DNA from: Candidatus Delongbacteria bacterium
Lineage (GTDB): Bacteria; JAGOEH01
Assembly (NCBI GenBank): GCA_017997825.1
Contig: JAGOEH010000154.1
Coordinates: 1-7,466 of the forward strand
Length of the DNA: 7,466 nucleotides
Direction of reading: 5' to 3'
In this document: positions 1 to 7,309 of the stretch, piece by piece
Position numbering within the stretch: the stretch's first letter is position 1
How the letters are laid out: every line of letters starts with the position of its first letter
Notes under the pieces: model-generated
Databases searched by the model: none
What the model was told of the DNA's origin: nothing
Seen by the model: only the letters and a program-made list of their open reading frames with translations
Position numbers and translations under genes: made by a program

Positions 1-1
1 T

Positions 2-580
2 TATCCTCCCTTTGAAACCGCACTGGAGCACCAGTCCGCTTTTGAGTTGCTGGTCGCGACCATTCTCTCGGCCCAGTGTACCGATGGTCGGGTCAATCAG
101 GTTACCCGGGAGCTCTTTAAAACCTGCCATACCCCCCATGATTTTATCCGTCTGTCTCATCAGGAATTGGAGAAACTGATTTATTCCACCGGATTTTACC
201 GTAACAAGGCTAAAAACATTAAGGCACTGGCACAGGTGTTGAATGAGCGGTATCAAGGGCAGGTTCCGGATCGGATGGAGGAATTGATCCGATTGCCGGG
301 AGTCGGCCGAAAAACGGCCAATGTCGTTCTCAGCGCTTTTTATCATCAACCCGGAATTGTGGTCGATACCCATGTCAAACGCCTGGCCGTAAGACTGGGT
401 TTCACCCAACGGAACGATCCGGATAAAATCGAAATGGAGCTGCGAGATCTGCTGCCCGAATCCGATTGGACCGATTTCAGCAACAACCTGATCCAACATG
501 GCCGGGCGGTCTGCAAGGCCAGGAAACCCAACTGTCCGCAGTGCATTGTGGCCGAATACTGTCCGTCCCGATCCTCCTGA
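2..580 (+). CDS. nth: Endonuclease III (DNA glycosylase/AP lyase), 5' end cut by window edge
   Basis: Base-excision repair enzyme that removes oxidised pyrimidines and nicks the abasic site in the cytoplasm. The frame is open from base 2, so the gene starts outside the window. The TTG at 47 is an internal Leu codon, because the upstream codons already match the family (FELL then VATILSAQCTD). The helix-hairpin-helix LPGVGRKTANVV carries the catalytic Lys (codon 311-313, E. coli Lys120). The catalytic Asp of VDTH is codon 365-367 (E. coli Asp138). The C-terminal iron-sulfur loop has the exact C-X6-C-X2-C-X5-C spacing, with Cys codons at 512, 533, 542 and 560. All these sites sit at a constant offset of 16 from E. 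coli numbering, so about 16 residues are missing. The visible part is intact and should be functional. No U-tract terminator follows it, and its upstream partners are unseen. Confidence 0.96.
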   Translation, partial: YPPFETALEHQSAFELLVATILSAQCTDGRVNQVTRELFKTCHTPHDFIRLSHQELEKLIYSTGFYRNKAKNIKALAQVLNERYQGQVPDRMEELIRLPGVGRKTANVVLSAFYHQPGIVVDTHVKRLAVRLGFTQRNDPDKIEMELRDLLPESDWTDFSNNLIQHGRAVCKARKPNCPQCIVAEYCPSRSS

Positions 581-604
581 TCGGTTACGGTTTCCGGCAT
601 CCGA

Positions 605-665
605 TGGATGATCGGCTATATCCCCGCTGATCACCCGGATTCGACCTCTCTCCGCCTATCATCCA
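605..665. repeat. Imperfect inverted repeat 25 bp after nth
   Basis: The left arm TGGATGATCGGC (605-616) pairs with the right arm GCCTATCATCCA (654-665) at 11 of 12 positions, around a 37-base loop. No T-run follows, so it is not a standard intrinsic terminator. It could protect the 3' end of the nth transcript or be a chance dyad. The position just past the stop codon favours an RNA role, but this is inference. Confidence 0.4.
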
Positions 666-784
666 ATAAGACATCATGCCTTATAATGATCCCCGGCCCA
701 TCTTTCCACCGGTCATAACCGCCGATTGAGTGAGGAACGAATTATCGATCGGATCACTCTCCGAAATTTTCAGGTTGATCGCCC

Positions 785-809
785 CGTTTCCCTTTCCAAT
801 TTGGAAACG
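785..809. repeat. Small hairpin with two alternative pairings
   Basis: CGTTTCC (785-791) pairs perfectly with GGAAACG (803-809) around 11 bases. Alternatively TTTCCA (793-798) pairs with TGGAAA (802-807) around 3 bases. The two forms exclude each other because they share the right arm. CCCCG (782-786) could also pair with CGGGG (834-838). No T-run follows. Function unknown. Confidence 0.3.
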
Positions 810-918
810 ATTCTGATTTCATCATCATGCAATCGGGGAAAATGATCCAATTGATCCACTTACCCAATAATGAAATGGATGGATGGGGCAAAATAAACCA
901 AAACAAATTATAAAATAT

Positions 919-950
919 TTGAAACCTTTTGATAGTGTTGATCGTATAAA
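919..950 (+). promoter_or_regulatory. Candidate promoter of the tetR-efflux operon
   Basis: TATAAA at 945-950 matches the sigma70 -10 consensus at 5 of 6 positions and lies 53 bp before the tetR start. The best -35-like hexamer is TTGAAA at 919-924 (5 of 6), but the 20-bp spacer is longer than the usual 16-18. The promoter may therefore be weak, activator-dependent or misplaced. It lies in the A+T-rich zone and overlaps the palindrome at 947-967, as expected for a repressed promoter. Confidence 0.4.
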
Positions 951-967
951 TGAACAATGGTCATTTA
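947..967. promoter_or_regulatory. Putative TetR-type operator (21-bp palindrome)
   Basis: The half-sites TAAATGA (947-953) and TCATTTA (961-967) are perfect inverted copies. Inside them, 955/959 and 956/958 also pair around centre 957, and only 954/960 does not. That gives 9 of 10 pairs. The length and symmetry fit a TetR-family dimer site. The palindrome overlaps the candidate -10 hexamer and ends 36 bp before the start of the tetR-family gene, so autorepression is the simplest reading. Binding by this regulator is inferred. Confidence 0.55.
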
Positions 968-1003
968 GTAAATTGAAGTAAAAGTAATAACGAAAGGTCA
1001 GTC

Positions 1004-1711
1004 ATGGGTATTGTCGAACGAAAGGTAAGAGAAAAGGAACGGCGCCGGAAGCAGATTCTGAAAGCCGGTGAGAAGATTTTTCTGCGTCGGGGGGTGGATA
1101 ACACCACCATGGAAGAGATTGCCCGGTCGTGTGAGTTGAGTAAGGGTACCATTTATCTGTATTTTAAAAACAAAGAGGAGTTATTCACTACCATCATGAT
1201 GGACGCTTTGGATATTATTATCGGCATGCTGGAAAAGAACCTGACGGAGTGTCAGACTGTGGATGACAAGCTGAATATGATCTGTAAGACTTATCTGGAG
1301 TTTTGCCGGGATAACCGGGAGTATTTTCAGTTGATGAATTCCCATTCGATGGGATCGCATGCTCGTTTTAAAATTGATATCACCGATAAGAATTTGGCGT
1401 TTCTCAGCCAGACCCAGAAATTGTTCAGTGTTATTACCGATGTATTGGAGGAAGGGCAGCAAGTGGGAGTGATCCGTAAGGATCTTGATTTGATGGAATT
1501 TGTAGTGGTATTTTGGTCGGCTTCCAATGGGGTCATGGCTTTTATGGATCACTTGGCCAGTCATGATACTGAAATCATTCCGGAACTGATGGCCAACTAT
1601 CCCCAGTTTGGATATTTAAGCCGATTTGCGCAACTGAATCATGAGCGCAGCCTGACGATGCTTTGGAATATGATTGGTGATGCGATTAAACCTCAAACGA
1701 GAGAGAAATGA
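1004..1711 (+). CDS. TetR/AcrR-family transcriptional regulator, probable repressor of the efflux operon
   Basis: A 235-residue cytoplasmic DNA-binding protein. The N-terminal TetR domain spans about residues 14-61. A basic start (REKERRRKQILKAGEKIF) leads into TTMEEIARSCELSKGTIYLYF and KNKEELF, the classic helix-turn-helix signature with the conserved SKGTIYLYF recognition region. Residues from about 65 on form the family's all-helical ligand-binding and dimer domain. It is somewhat long for the family (often 190-220) and says little about the ligand. The ATG at 1004 is preceded by AAAGG (993-997) at 6-base spacing. The gene is first in the cluster, and its TGA lies 7 bp before the adaptor gene. 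It should therefore be transcribed with the pump it likely controls and repress itself through 947-967. An activator role cannot be excluded. Confidence 0.93.
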   Translation: MGIVERKVREKERRRKQILKAGEKIFLRRGVDNTTMEEIARSCELSKGTIYLYFKNKEELFTTIMMDALDIIIGMLEKNLTECQTVDDKLNMICKTYLEFCRDNREYFQLMNSHSMGSHARFKIDITDKNLAFLSQTQKLFSVITDVLEEGQQVGVIRKDLDLMEFVVVFWSASNGVMAFMDHLASHDTEIIPELMANYPQFGYLSRFAQLNHERSLTMLWNMIGDAIKPQTREK

Positions 1712-1718
1712 GGAACAA

Positions 1719-2750
1719 ATGAATCGATATAGGTTGTTCAGTATGGTTATAATCGGCATTAGTCTCCTTTTGGCCGGATGCGGCCGGGAGAAGATTGAAT
1801 CCCGGAATATTGAGCAGATTTACCAGGCCGAGGGTGTTCCGGTTCGGGTGATGAAGGTCAAGTCGGGAGAATTTGTGACCGAGTTGCGATATCATGCTGT
1901 TTTAAAGGGCAATGAGGAGACCTCGGTGTATGCCCCGATCGGGGACAAGATCGATCAGGTCAGGGTCAATGTGGGGGATGTGGTGGCCAAGGACCAGATT
2001 TTGGTGACCTTTCCGATGGATAATCCCCAAGCCAATTATTACCAGGCCAAGACCAATTTTGAGAATGCCGGACGGAGTTATGAGCGGATGAAGACCCTAT
2101 ATCAGAGCGGGGGAATCTCCCAGCAGGATTTGGATAATGCCCAGGCGGTCTATGATGTGGCGAAAGCCAACTGGGATGCTGTTCGGCAGGGAGTATTGGT
2201 TAAATCGCCGATGGCCGGGGTGGTGACTCAGCTTAATGTACAGCCCACCGACAATGTACAGGCGGAGGATCTGCTGCTGACGGTTTCCCGGGTTGATCGG
2301 GTCAGGGCCAAGATTTGGCTGTCTGAGGATGAGATCCATCAAATCAGCAAGGGATGTCCGGCCTATGCGGTATGGAATGGAGAAAGCTATCGGGGCGTAG
2401 TCAGTGAGGTGGATTGGGCGGTCAATCCCCAGACCCGGGGTTTCGGCGCCGTGGTCATCCTGGAAAATCCCGGTCGAAAACTACCCTGCGGAGTGACGGC
2501 GGAGATTGTGGTGGAGGCCTATCGCAACCCGATGGCGCTGATGACCGAGCAGAAGAACATTCTGCAGGATTCCACCGGGTATTATGTGTATGTGGCGGTT
2601 CAGGACAAAGCGGTCCGTCGCCCGATCCAGGTTGGGCGTCACAACGGATTGGTCACCGAAATTACCGGGGGATTATCGCCTGAAGAGTCCCTGATTGTGG
2701 AAGGGCAATTGTTGCTCGAGCCCGATAAAAAAATCATAATTATTCCGTGA
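1719..2750 (+). CDS. RND efflux adaptor (membrane fusion protein), lipoprotein
   Basis: A 343-residue periplasmic adaptor joining the RND permease to the outer-membrane factor. The N-terminus has a charged start, a hydrophobic stretch and the lipobox LLAGC, with lipidated Cys21. The core follows the family order: biotinyl-lipoyl half (about 68-98, YAPIGDKIDQVRVNVGDVVA), a short helical hairpin (about 102-157), the second lipoyl half (about 159-190, VKSPMAGVVTQL), a beta-barrel (about 195-265) and a membrane-proximal domain to the end. The ATG at 1719 is chosen because it gives a clean signal peptide and has GAGG at 1710-1713 inside the tetR stop region. A TTG at 1674 would add 15 charged residues before the signal. 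Residue +2 after the lipid Cys is Gly, not Asp. By the enterobacterial sorting rule this would not hold it in the inner membrane, but the rule may not apply here. Substrate unknown. Confidence 0.92.
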   Translation: MNRYRLFSMVIIGISLLLAGCGREKIESRNIEQIYQAEGVPVRVMKVKSGEFVTELRYHAVLKGNEETSVYAPIGDKIDQVRVNVGDVVAKDQILVTFPMDNPQANYYQAKTNFENAGRSYERMKTLYQSGGISQQDLDNAQAVYDVAKANWDAVRQGVLVKSPMAGVVTQLNVQPTDNVQAEDLLLTVSRVDRVRAKIWLSEDEIHQISKGCPAYAVWNGESYRGVVSEVDWAVNPQTRGFGAVVILENPGRKLPCGVTAEIVVEAYRNPMALMTEQKNILQDSTGYYVYVAVQDKAVRRPIQVGRHNGLVTEITGGLSPEESLIVEGQLLLEPDKKIIIIP

Positions 2751-2759
2751 GGCGCTTCC

Positions 2760-5700
2760 ATGTTTCTATCTAAACTATCGATCAATCGCCCCATTATGAT
2801 CAGTATGCTGCTGATCGTTTTTGTTCTCTTTGGCGGATTGGCCTATACCAATCTTCCATTAAACCTGATGCCTCAAATTGATATCCCCTATGTGACGGTT
2901 CAAACCGTCTATCCGGGATCGGGGCCCAAGGAGATCGACACCCAGATCAACAAGCGGATGGAAGACGTGATCGCCACCATCAGCAAGGTCAAGATGATGC
3001 GCTCCTATGCCATGGACAACGCTTCCGTCATCATCATCGAGTTTGATATCGACAAGGATGTGGATGTAGCGGCTCAGGAGGTGAGGGATAAGGTCAATAC
3101 GATCCAGAGTGATTTGCCGGAAGATGCTGAATTGCCGGTTATTGAGAAATTGGATTTTGCTTCTTTTCCGATCGTGGATGTGATCCTGACCGGTCCGGTT
3201 TCGATGCGGGACCTTTACGAGATCGCCGACAAGCAGCTCAAGGACCGCTTTTCCCAGTTGGACGGCGTGGCTAAGGTGGACATCGTGGGGGGAGAAGAGC
3301 GCGAAATCCAGGTGAATCTGGACAGCCGTACGGTTTTCCAGCATCAGCTTTCCTTACCGCAGATCAGCCAGATCCTGGCCGGACAGAATCTGGACATGCC
3401 CGGCGGATCTTACATTCAGGGGAGCCAGGAATACTCGGTCAGGCTGAAAGGCTATTTTGATGATCTTACGACCATTAACCAATTGGATATACCGACGGCT
3501 TTTGGGCTGAAAAAAATGAACCAGTTGGCCGCAGTCAGCGATACCAGTGCCGAGGTTCGGGAACGGAGTATTTACTTCGACAATATCAATCAGGAAAAGG
3601 ATGATCATGTGGTCTTGCTGAGCCTGACCAAAAGCAGCAACGGCAATACGGTGAAAGTCGCCGAACAGGTCCGGAATGCCTTGCCGGGCATCAACCAGTC
3701 TTTGCCGAACGGATGCCGGATTGAGATGGTCCGTGATGATTCCTGGTTCGTTCAGAATTCGGTGGATGATACCCTCAGTACGGTCTGGATGGGGATTTTG
3801 CTGACCGGATTGGTGCTGCTGTTTTTTCTGCATGATCTGCGTTCGACCTTTATTGTGGCGTTGGCCATGCCGATGTCTATCATATCGACCTTCATGCTGG
3901 TGGATGCCTCCGGGTTCACCCTCAATATGATGACCCTGATGGGATTGTCCACTTCGACCGGAATTTTGGTGGCCAATTCGGTGGTGGTGCTGGAGAATAT
4001 ATTCCGCCACAAGGATATGGGCCATCCCCGCCGGGTAGCGGCCGATATCGGAACCGCCGAGGTGACCGTAGCCGTGTTGGCCTCGACCATGACCAACCTG
4101 GTTGTATTTTTACCGATCGCTTCCATGAGCAGCCTGGTCGGCCAGATGTTCAAGGAATTTGCCCTGACGGTGACTTACGCCACCATTTTTTCTCTGATCA
4201 TTTCTTTTACCCTGACGCCGATGATGGCCTCCCTGATTATCCCGGAACATGATGCCAAGAAGCATCCTCTGGGGCTGAAGCTGGAGGGATGGTTCAAAAG
4301 CTGGGAAGATCTTTATCGCCGTATCCTCAAGGCGATCATCGCCAATAAGGGACGGGCGGTCATGGTAATTGTGACGAGCATGGTTCTGTTTATTGCCAGT
4401 TTAGGGCTGGCCGGCAAGATCGGATTCGATTTTGTTCCGTCGATGGATGAAGGGAATATCGCCATTGAAGTCGAGCTTCCCCAAGGGTATAATTTGCATG
4501 AAACGTCGATGGTCATGGACCGTGTTGAGCAGAAACTGATGGCCTATCGGGAAATCAAGCATATGTTGACGACTTTGGGGTCGCTCTCCGATTTGGATCA
4601 GGGAGTCAATATGGCCAAGATGACCGTCAAGCTGGTGGATGCCGATCTGCGGGATCTATCGACCACCCTTTTGATCAACCGCTTTATTGAGGAGCTTTCG
4701 GATATTCCGAATACCAAGATCCGGGTCAGTGCGGTGACTTCGATGGGAGGAGGGGAACAGCCGATTCAGTTCTACCTGATGGGTCAGGATCTGGATCAGT
4801 TGAAAACCTATAACGATCAGTTGCTGGAGCGTTTAAAAAAGGTTCCGGGATTGCTGAATCTGTATTCCAGTTCCCGGGTCGGCAAACCGGAGATTACGCT
4901 GGTGCCGGACCGAATCAAGCTGGCTCAGGTCGGGATTACGGTCAGTGAGCTGGCCCTGGTGATGCGAAGCGCCATGGAAGGGATTGTAACGACCCAGTAC
5001 CGGGAGGGTGGCAATGAATATGATATCCGGGTGGTGATGAATGACGGGTCGGCCAACAGTCAAGAAGAGATCCGCAATCTGCCGGTGACCACGCCCAGCG
5101 GCATGTACCGGCTGGCTCAGTTGGCCCGGGTTGAGGTTACTGAGGGCTACAGCACGATTTTGAGGAAGGATAAGTACAAAGCCTTCATGTTTCAAGGTTC
5201 CAACGCACCCGGTTACGCCCTGGGTGATATCAAGGCCCGGATCGACCGCGAAGCCGAAGCCATGAATCTTCCCTATGGCTATAAGCTCGATTGGGGGGGT
5301 GATGCGGAGATGATGGATGAAATGACAGCCGATATGCTTCGGACCTTCCTGATTGCCTTTATCCTGACCTATATGCTGCTGGCCGCCACGCTGGAGAGCT
5401 TTATCCAGCCTTTGTATATCATGATAACGGTACCGCTGTCGCTGATCGGAGTCTTTGGTGCGCTTTATCTGTCCGGTCAGACCCTCAATCTGGTCTCGAT
5501 GATGGCGATCATTATGTTGTTGGGAATTGTGGTCAACAACGCGATTCTGATGCTGGATTACACCAATCAGCTGCACCGGGGCGGTATGCCGGCCCATGAT
5601 GCTCTGATCGAGGCCTGTCCAGTCAAGCTGAAACCGATTTTGATGTCGACCATTGCCATCATGCTGGGGATGGTTCCGTTGGCGATCGGGATGGGAACCA

Positions 5701-5852
5701 CCGGCTCCGAGCTTCGGCAACCGATGGGGATTGTCAGTATCGGCGGTCTTTTTGTATCGATGTTTTTAACTCTGTTGGTGATTCCGGCTCTCTATTACCT
5801 GTTTACCCGATCTCACCCCATCCGTCAAGGAGCAGCTCATGAAAACGTGTAA
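2760..5852 (+). CDS. RND-family efflux permease (AcrB/HAE1-like) with non-canonical ion relay
   Basis: A 1030-residue inner-membrane pump of normal family length. It has TM1 at about 12-30, a periplasmic loop (32-335), TM2-6 (about 341-495), TM7 (about 533-552), a second periplasmic loop (553-860) and TM8-12 (about 861-1013). Family marks include the start FLSKLSINRP, LPLNLMPQIDIP, the segment from Phe559 to Pro574 and the TM11 motif KPILMS. Aligned by eye with AcrB, the TM4 motif VDDAIVVVEN reads VANSVVVLEN (residues 404-413), so Asp407/Asp408 become Ala405/Asn406. Lys940 in TM10 becomes Asn926, Arg971 becomes Lys956 and Thr978 becomes Ser963. The acidic residues at the motif ends stay (Glu412, Asp933). 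The frame is unbroken, so this is not decay. GAGG at 2749-2752 precedes the ATG, 9 bp after the adaptor stop. Drug, lipid or other substrate cannot be told; the CzcA metal type is less likely from the motifs. Confidence 0.95.
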   Translation: MFLSKLSINRPIMISMLLIVFVLFGGLAYTNLPLNLMPQIDIPYVTVQTVYPGSGPKEIDTQINKRMEDVIATISKVKMMRSYAMDNASVIIIEFDIDKDVDVAAQEVRDKVNTIQSDLPEDAELPVIEKLDFASFPIVDVILTGPVSMRDLYEIADKQLKDRFSQLDGVAKVDIVGGEEREIQVNLDSRTVFQHQLSLPQISQILAGQNLDMPGGSYIQGSQEYSVRLKGYFDDLTTINQLDIPTAFGLKKMNQLAAVSDTSAEVRERSIYFDNINQEKDDHVVLLSLTKSSNGNTVKVAEQVRNALPGINQSLPNGCRIEMVRDDSWFVQNSVDDTLSTVWMGILLTGLVLLFFLHDLRSTFIVALAMPMSIISTFMLVDASGFTLNMMTLMGLSTSTGILVANSVVVLENIFRHKDMGHPRRVAADIGTAEVTVAVLASTMTNLVVFLPIASMSSLVGQMFKEFALTVTYATIFSLIISFTLTPMMASLIIPEHDAKKHPLGLKLEGWFKSWEDLYRRILKAIIANKGRAVMVIVTSMVLFIASLGLAGKIGFDFVPSMDEGNIAIEVELPQGYNLHETSMVMDRVEQKLMAYREIKHMLTTLGSLSDLDQGVNMAKMTVKLVDADLRDLSTTLLINRFIEELSDIPNTKIRVSAVTSMGGGEQPIQFYLMGQDLDQLKTYNDQLLERLKKVPGLLNLYSSSRVGKPEITLVPDRIKLAQVGITVSELALVMRSAMEGIVTTQYREGGNEYDIRVVMNDGSANSQEEIRNLPVTTPSGMYRLAQLARVEVTEGYSTILRKDKYKAFMFQGSNAPGYALGDIKARIDREAEAMNLPYGYKLDWGGDAEMMDEMTADMLRTFLIAFILTYMLLAATLESFIQPLYIMITVPLSLIGVFGALYLSGQTLNLVSMMAIIMLLGIVVNNAILMLDYTNQLHRGGMPAHDALIEACPVKLKPILMSTIAIMLGMVPLAIGMGTTGSELRQPMGIVSIGGLFVSMFLTLLVIPALYYLFTRSHPIRQGAAHENV

Positions 5853-7149
5853 TTTATTACTGCTGATAGCAGGTCTCGTTGGGTTGGTCTGTCCCGTCGG
5901 GGCTGTGGAACTGGATCTGGCCGGATTTCTAAAGCTGGTGGATCGATACAGTCACGACATGAAGCTGGCAGCCCAGGATTTGGAAACTGCTGCGGCCAAT
6001 AAAAAGGAGGCCTGGGCGACCGCACTCCCGAAAATCGGCGCTGAAGCCGGTTATAACCGTAATCTGACCGATAATTTTATGTTTATCGGAATGGAAGATC
6101 ATGAAACCGGTGAAATGGCTACCCAGAAACTCAAATTCAATTTCAAGAACGAATACAGTTTCAGTGCGGCCATCAGCCAGACCCTGTTCAGTTTCAAGGT
6201 CGGTAATGCGCTCAAAGCGGCATCACAGTATAGCCGGATGTCGGAATATCTTTACAGTCACCAGGTGCGCGCTGTCCGGACTCAGGCCCGCAAGGCCTTT
6301 TATCAAACCCTTTTGCTGCAGAAGGTCTATGGGATTGCCCAGGCTTCCGAGATCAATGCCCAAGAGAATTTTCAGCAGATGGAACGAAAGTTTCAGGTCG
6401 GTGTGGTATCCGAATTTCAATTGCTACAGGCTGAAGTCCGTTGGAAAAATCTGACGCCTGAAACCGGCAAAGCCTTACGAAATTATCAGTTGGCTTTGAA
6501 TTCCCTGAAAACCATGTGTGGGATCCCGGTTGATTCCAGTCTGCAAATCAGCGGCGATTTCGAGTTGATTCCCCCTCTGCCTGAAAAAAACGGGATTGCG
6601 ACGATTATCGAACAGCGGCCTGATTATAATGCCATGATTTGGGAAAAAAAGCTGAGAGAGACCGGGGTCAAAGCCCAGGTCTCCGATTATCTCCCCAGTC
6701 TGGAGGGAAAGTTTATTTTCAACTACAGCTCCCAAACCGACGAATGGGATCCGGCCAATGAGAACCGCAGCTACATTGCCGGTCTGACACTCACAATCCC
6801 CATCTATACGGGAGGTTATACGGGTGCCCAGGTCAAAAAATCACGCATCGATCTCGAAAAATCCAAGATCCGCCTGGACCAGACCCGGCAATGGATTGAA
6901 ACCGATTTGAACAATATCCATCAGCGGATGGAAGAGGCTCTGGCCCGGATCGAATCGGCCCGGACCGTGATGGTGACGGCCGAGAAAGCCTATATGATTG
7001 CTCAGACCAGTGCAGACAACGGACTGGCAACCCAACTGGAACTCAAAGACAGCCGGATATACTGCGATCAGGCTAAAGTCAACTATTACGCCGCCATCTA
7101 TGACTATCTGGATGCTTGCTTCGATTGGGAACTGGGGACCGGACAATAA
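5839..7149 (+). CDS. TolC-like outer-membrane efflux protein (OEP family)
   Basis: A 436-residue outer-membrane channel that completes the tripartite pump. A signal peptide covers residues 1-22 (Lys2, then LLLLIAGLVGLV), with likely signal peptidase I cleavage after VGA. Cys18 is preceded by Val, so it is not a good lipobox. Two OEP repeats follow, at about 26-235 and 248-430. Each has long heptad-like helices separated by beta strands. QRPDYNAM (259-266), YLPSLEG (284-290) and LTIPIYTGG (318-326) are typical family landmarks at the start of the second repeat. The ATG lies inside the end of the permease gene (14-bp overlap). AAGGAG (5827-5832) sits 6 bases before it, which points to translational coupling. 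Length is normal for bacterial OEPs. The partner permease is surely its neighbour; sharing with other pumps is possible. Confidence 0.93.
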   Translation: MKTCNLLLLIAGLVGLVCPVGAVELDLAGFLKLVDRYSHDMKLAAQDLETAAANKKEAWATALPKIGAEAGYNRNLTDNFMFIGMEDHETGEMATQKLKFNFKNEYSFSAAISQTLFSFKVGNALKAASQYSRMSEYLYSHQVRAVRTQARKAFYQTLLLQKVYGIAQASEINAQENFQQMERKFQVGVVSEFQLLQAEVRWKNLTPETGKALRNYQLALNSLKTMCGIPVDSSLQISGDFELIPPLPEKNGIATIIEQRPDYNAMIWEKKLRETGVKAQVSDYLPSLEGKFIFNYSSQTDEWDPANENRSYIAGLTLTIPIYTGGYTGAQVKKSRIDLEKSKIRLDQTRQWIETDLNNIHQRMEEALARIESARTVMVTAEKAYMIAQTSADNGLATQLELKDSRIYCDQAKVNYYAAIYDYLDACFDWELGTGQ

Positions 7150-7158
7150 ACCGGTTTA
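7147..7158. repeat. 12-bp perfect palindrome over the stop codon of the outer-membrane gene
   Basis: TAAACCGGTTTA is its own reverse complement and includes the TAA stop codon (7147-7149). It could be a protein-binding site or chance. It is too short and loop-less to make a useful RNA hairpin. Confidence 0.3.
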
Positions 7159-7196
7159 CCTGGCCTGACCGGATGGCATTGAATTTTTGTGGTTAT

Positions 7197-7227
7197 CCGG
7201 GGAAGAAAAAAATCTTCCCCGGTTTTT
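7197..7227 (+). terminator. Rho-independent terminator of the efflux operon
   Basis: A perfect 10-bp stem, CCGGGGAAGA (7197-7206) with TCTTCCCCGG (7213-7222), closes an all-A loop of 6 bases. Five Ts follow directly (7223-7227). It begins 47 bp after the stop of the outer-membrane gene. The T-run is only on the right, so it acts on + strand transcripts. It marks the end of the four-gene operon. Confidence 0.93.
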
Positions 7228-7281
7228 AGGGTGTGGCAGGTGTAATAGATACTAATTTTGAGTGCATTTATTTTTATAGAC

Positions 7282-7309
7282 TTGACTTTTATCGAATTTA
7301 TAGTATACT
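7282..7309 (+). promoter_or_regulatory. Near-consensus sigma70 promoter after the operon terminator
   Basis: TTGACT (7282-7287) and TATACT (7304-7309) each match the consensus at 5 of 6 positions with a 16-bp spacer, in an A+T-rich zone. Transcription would start near 7316 and run rightward out of the window. Its place just after a strong terminator marks the start of a new transcription unit. This is the best promoter match in the window. Confidence 0.65.

Larger units (their letters stand above)
581..1003. other. Intergenic region between nth and the efflux operon
   Basis: About 420 bases without a credible gene on either strand. The left two thirds (581-840) resemble the genes in base composition and contain two inverted repeats, listed separately. 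The right third (about 841-990) is clearly A+T-rich and holds the promoter and operator candidates for the tetR gene. An open frame on the - strand at 754-957 runs through the hairpin and A+T-rich zone and has no recognisable protein features, so I do not call it. Two TGATCCA copies, 9 bp apart, lie at 843-849 and 852-858. Confidence 0.75.

Noticed and set aside
47-49. TTG at 47 as the nth start
   Set aside because: Upstream codons in the same frame continue the endonuclease III alignment, so the true start is left of the window.
682-687. Perfect TATAAT hexamer in the gap
   Set aside because: The hexamer 17 bp upstream (TCATCC) matches -35 at only 2 of 6 positions. It also lies over 300 bp before tetR, so it is not called as a promoter.
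676-729. 17-residue frame starting at ATG 676 in the gap after nth
   Set aside because: No ribosome-binding site, no promoter with a good -35, and too short to judge.
1674-1682. TTG, GTG or ATG codons as an earlier start for the adaptor
   Set aside because: They add a charged stretch before the lipoprotein signal, whereas ATG 1719 has a Shine-Dalgarno sequence and a clean lipobox at the right distance.
2414-2683. 89-codon + strand frame inside the adaptor gene
   Set aside because: Gly-, Arg- and Ser-rich out-of-frame reading of a well-supported adaptor gene.
4833-5720. 295-codon open frame on the - strand opposite the permease gene
   Set aside because: It lies wholly antisense to a clear RND gene, is very rich in His, Gln and Arg and has no recognisable motif. 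It is a shadow of the codon use on the other strand. The same applies to the - frames at 2859-3344, 3354-4025 and 3752-4153.
6101-6454. 117-codon + strand frame inside the outer-membrane gene
   Set aside because: Basic, low-quality composition, fully inside a well-supported OEP gene in another frame.
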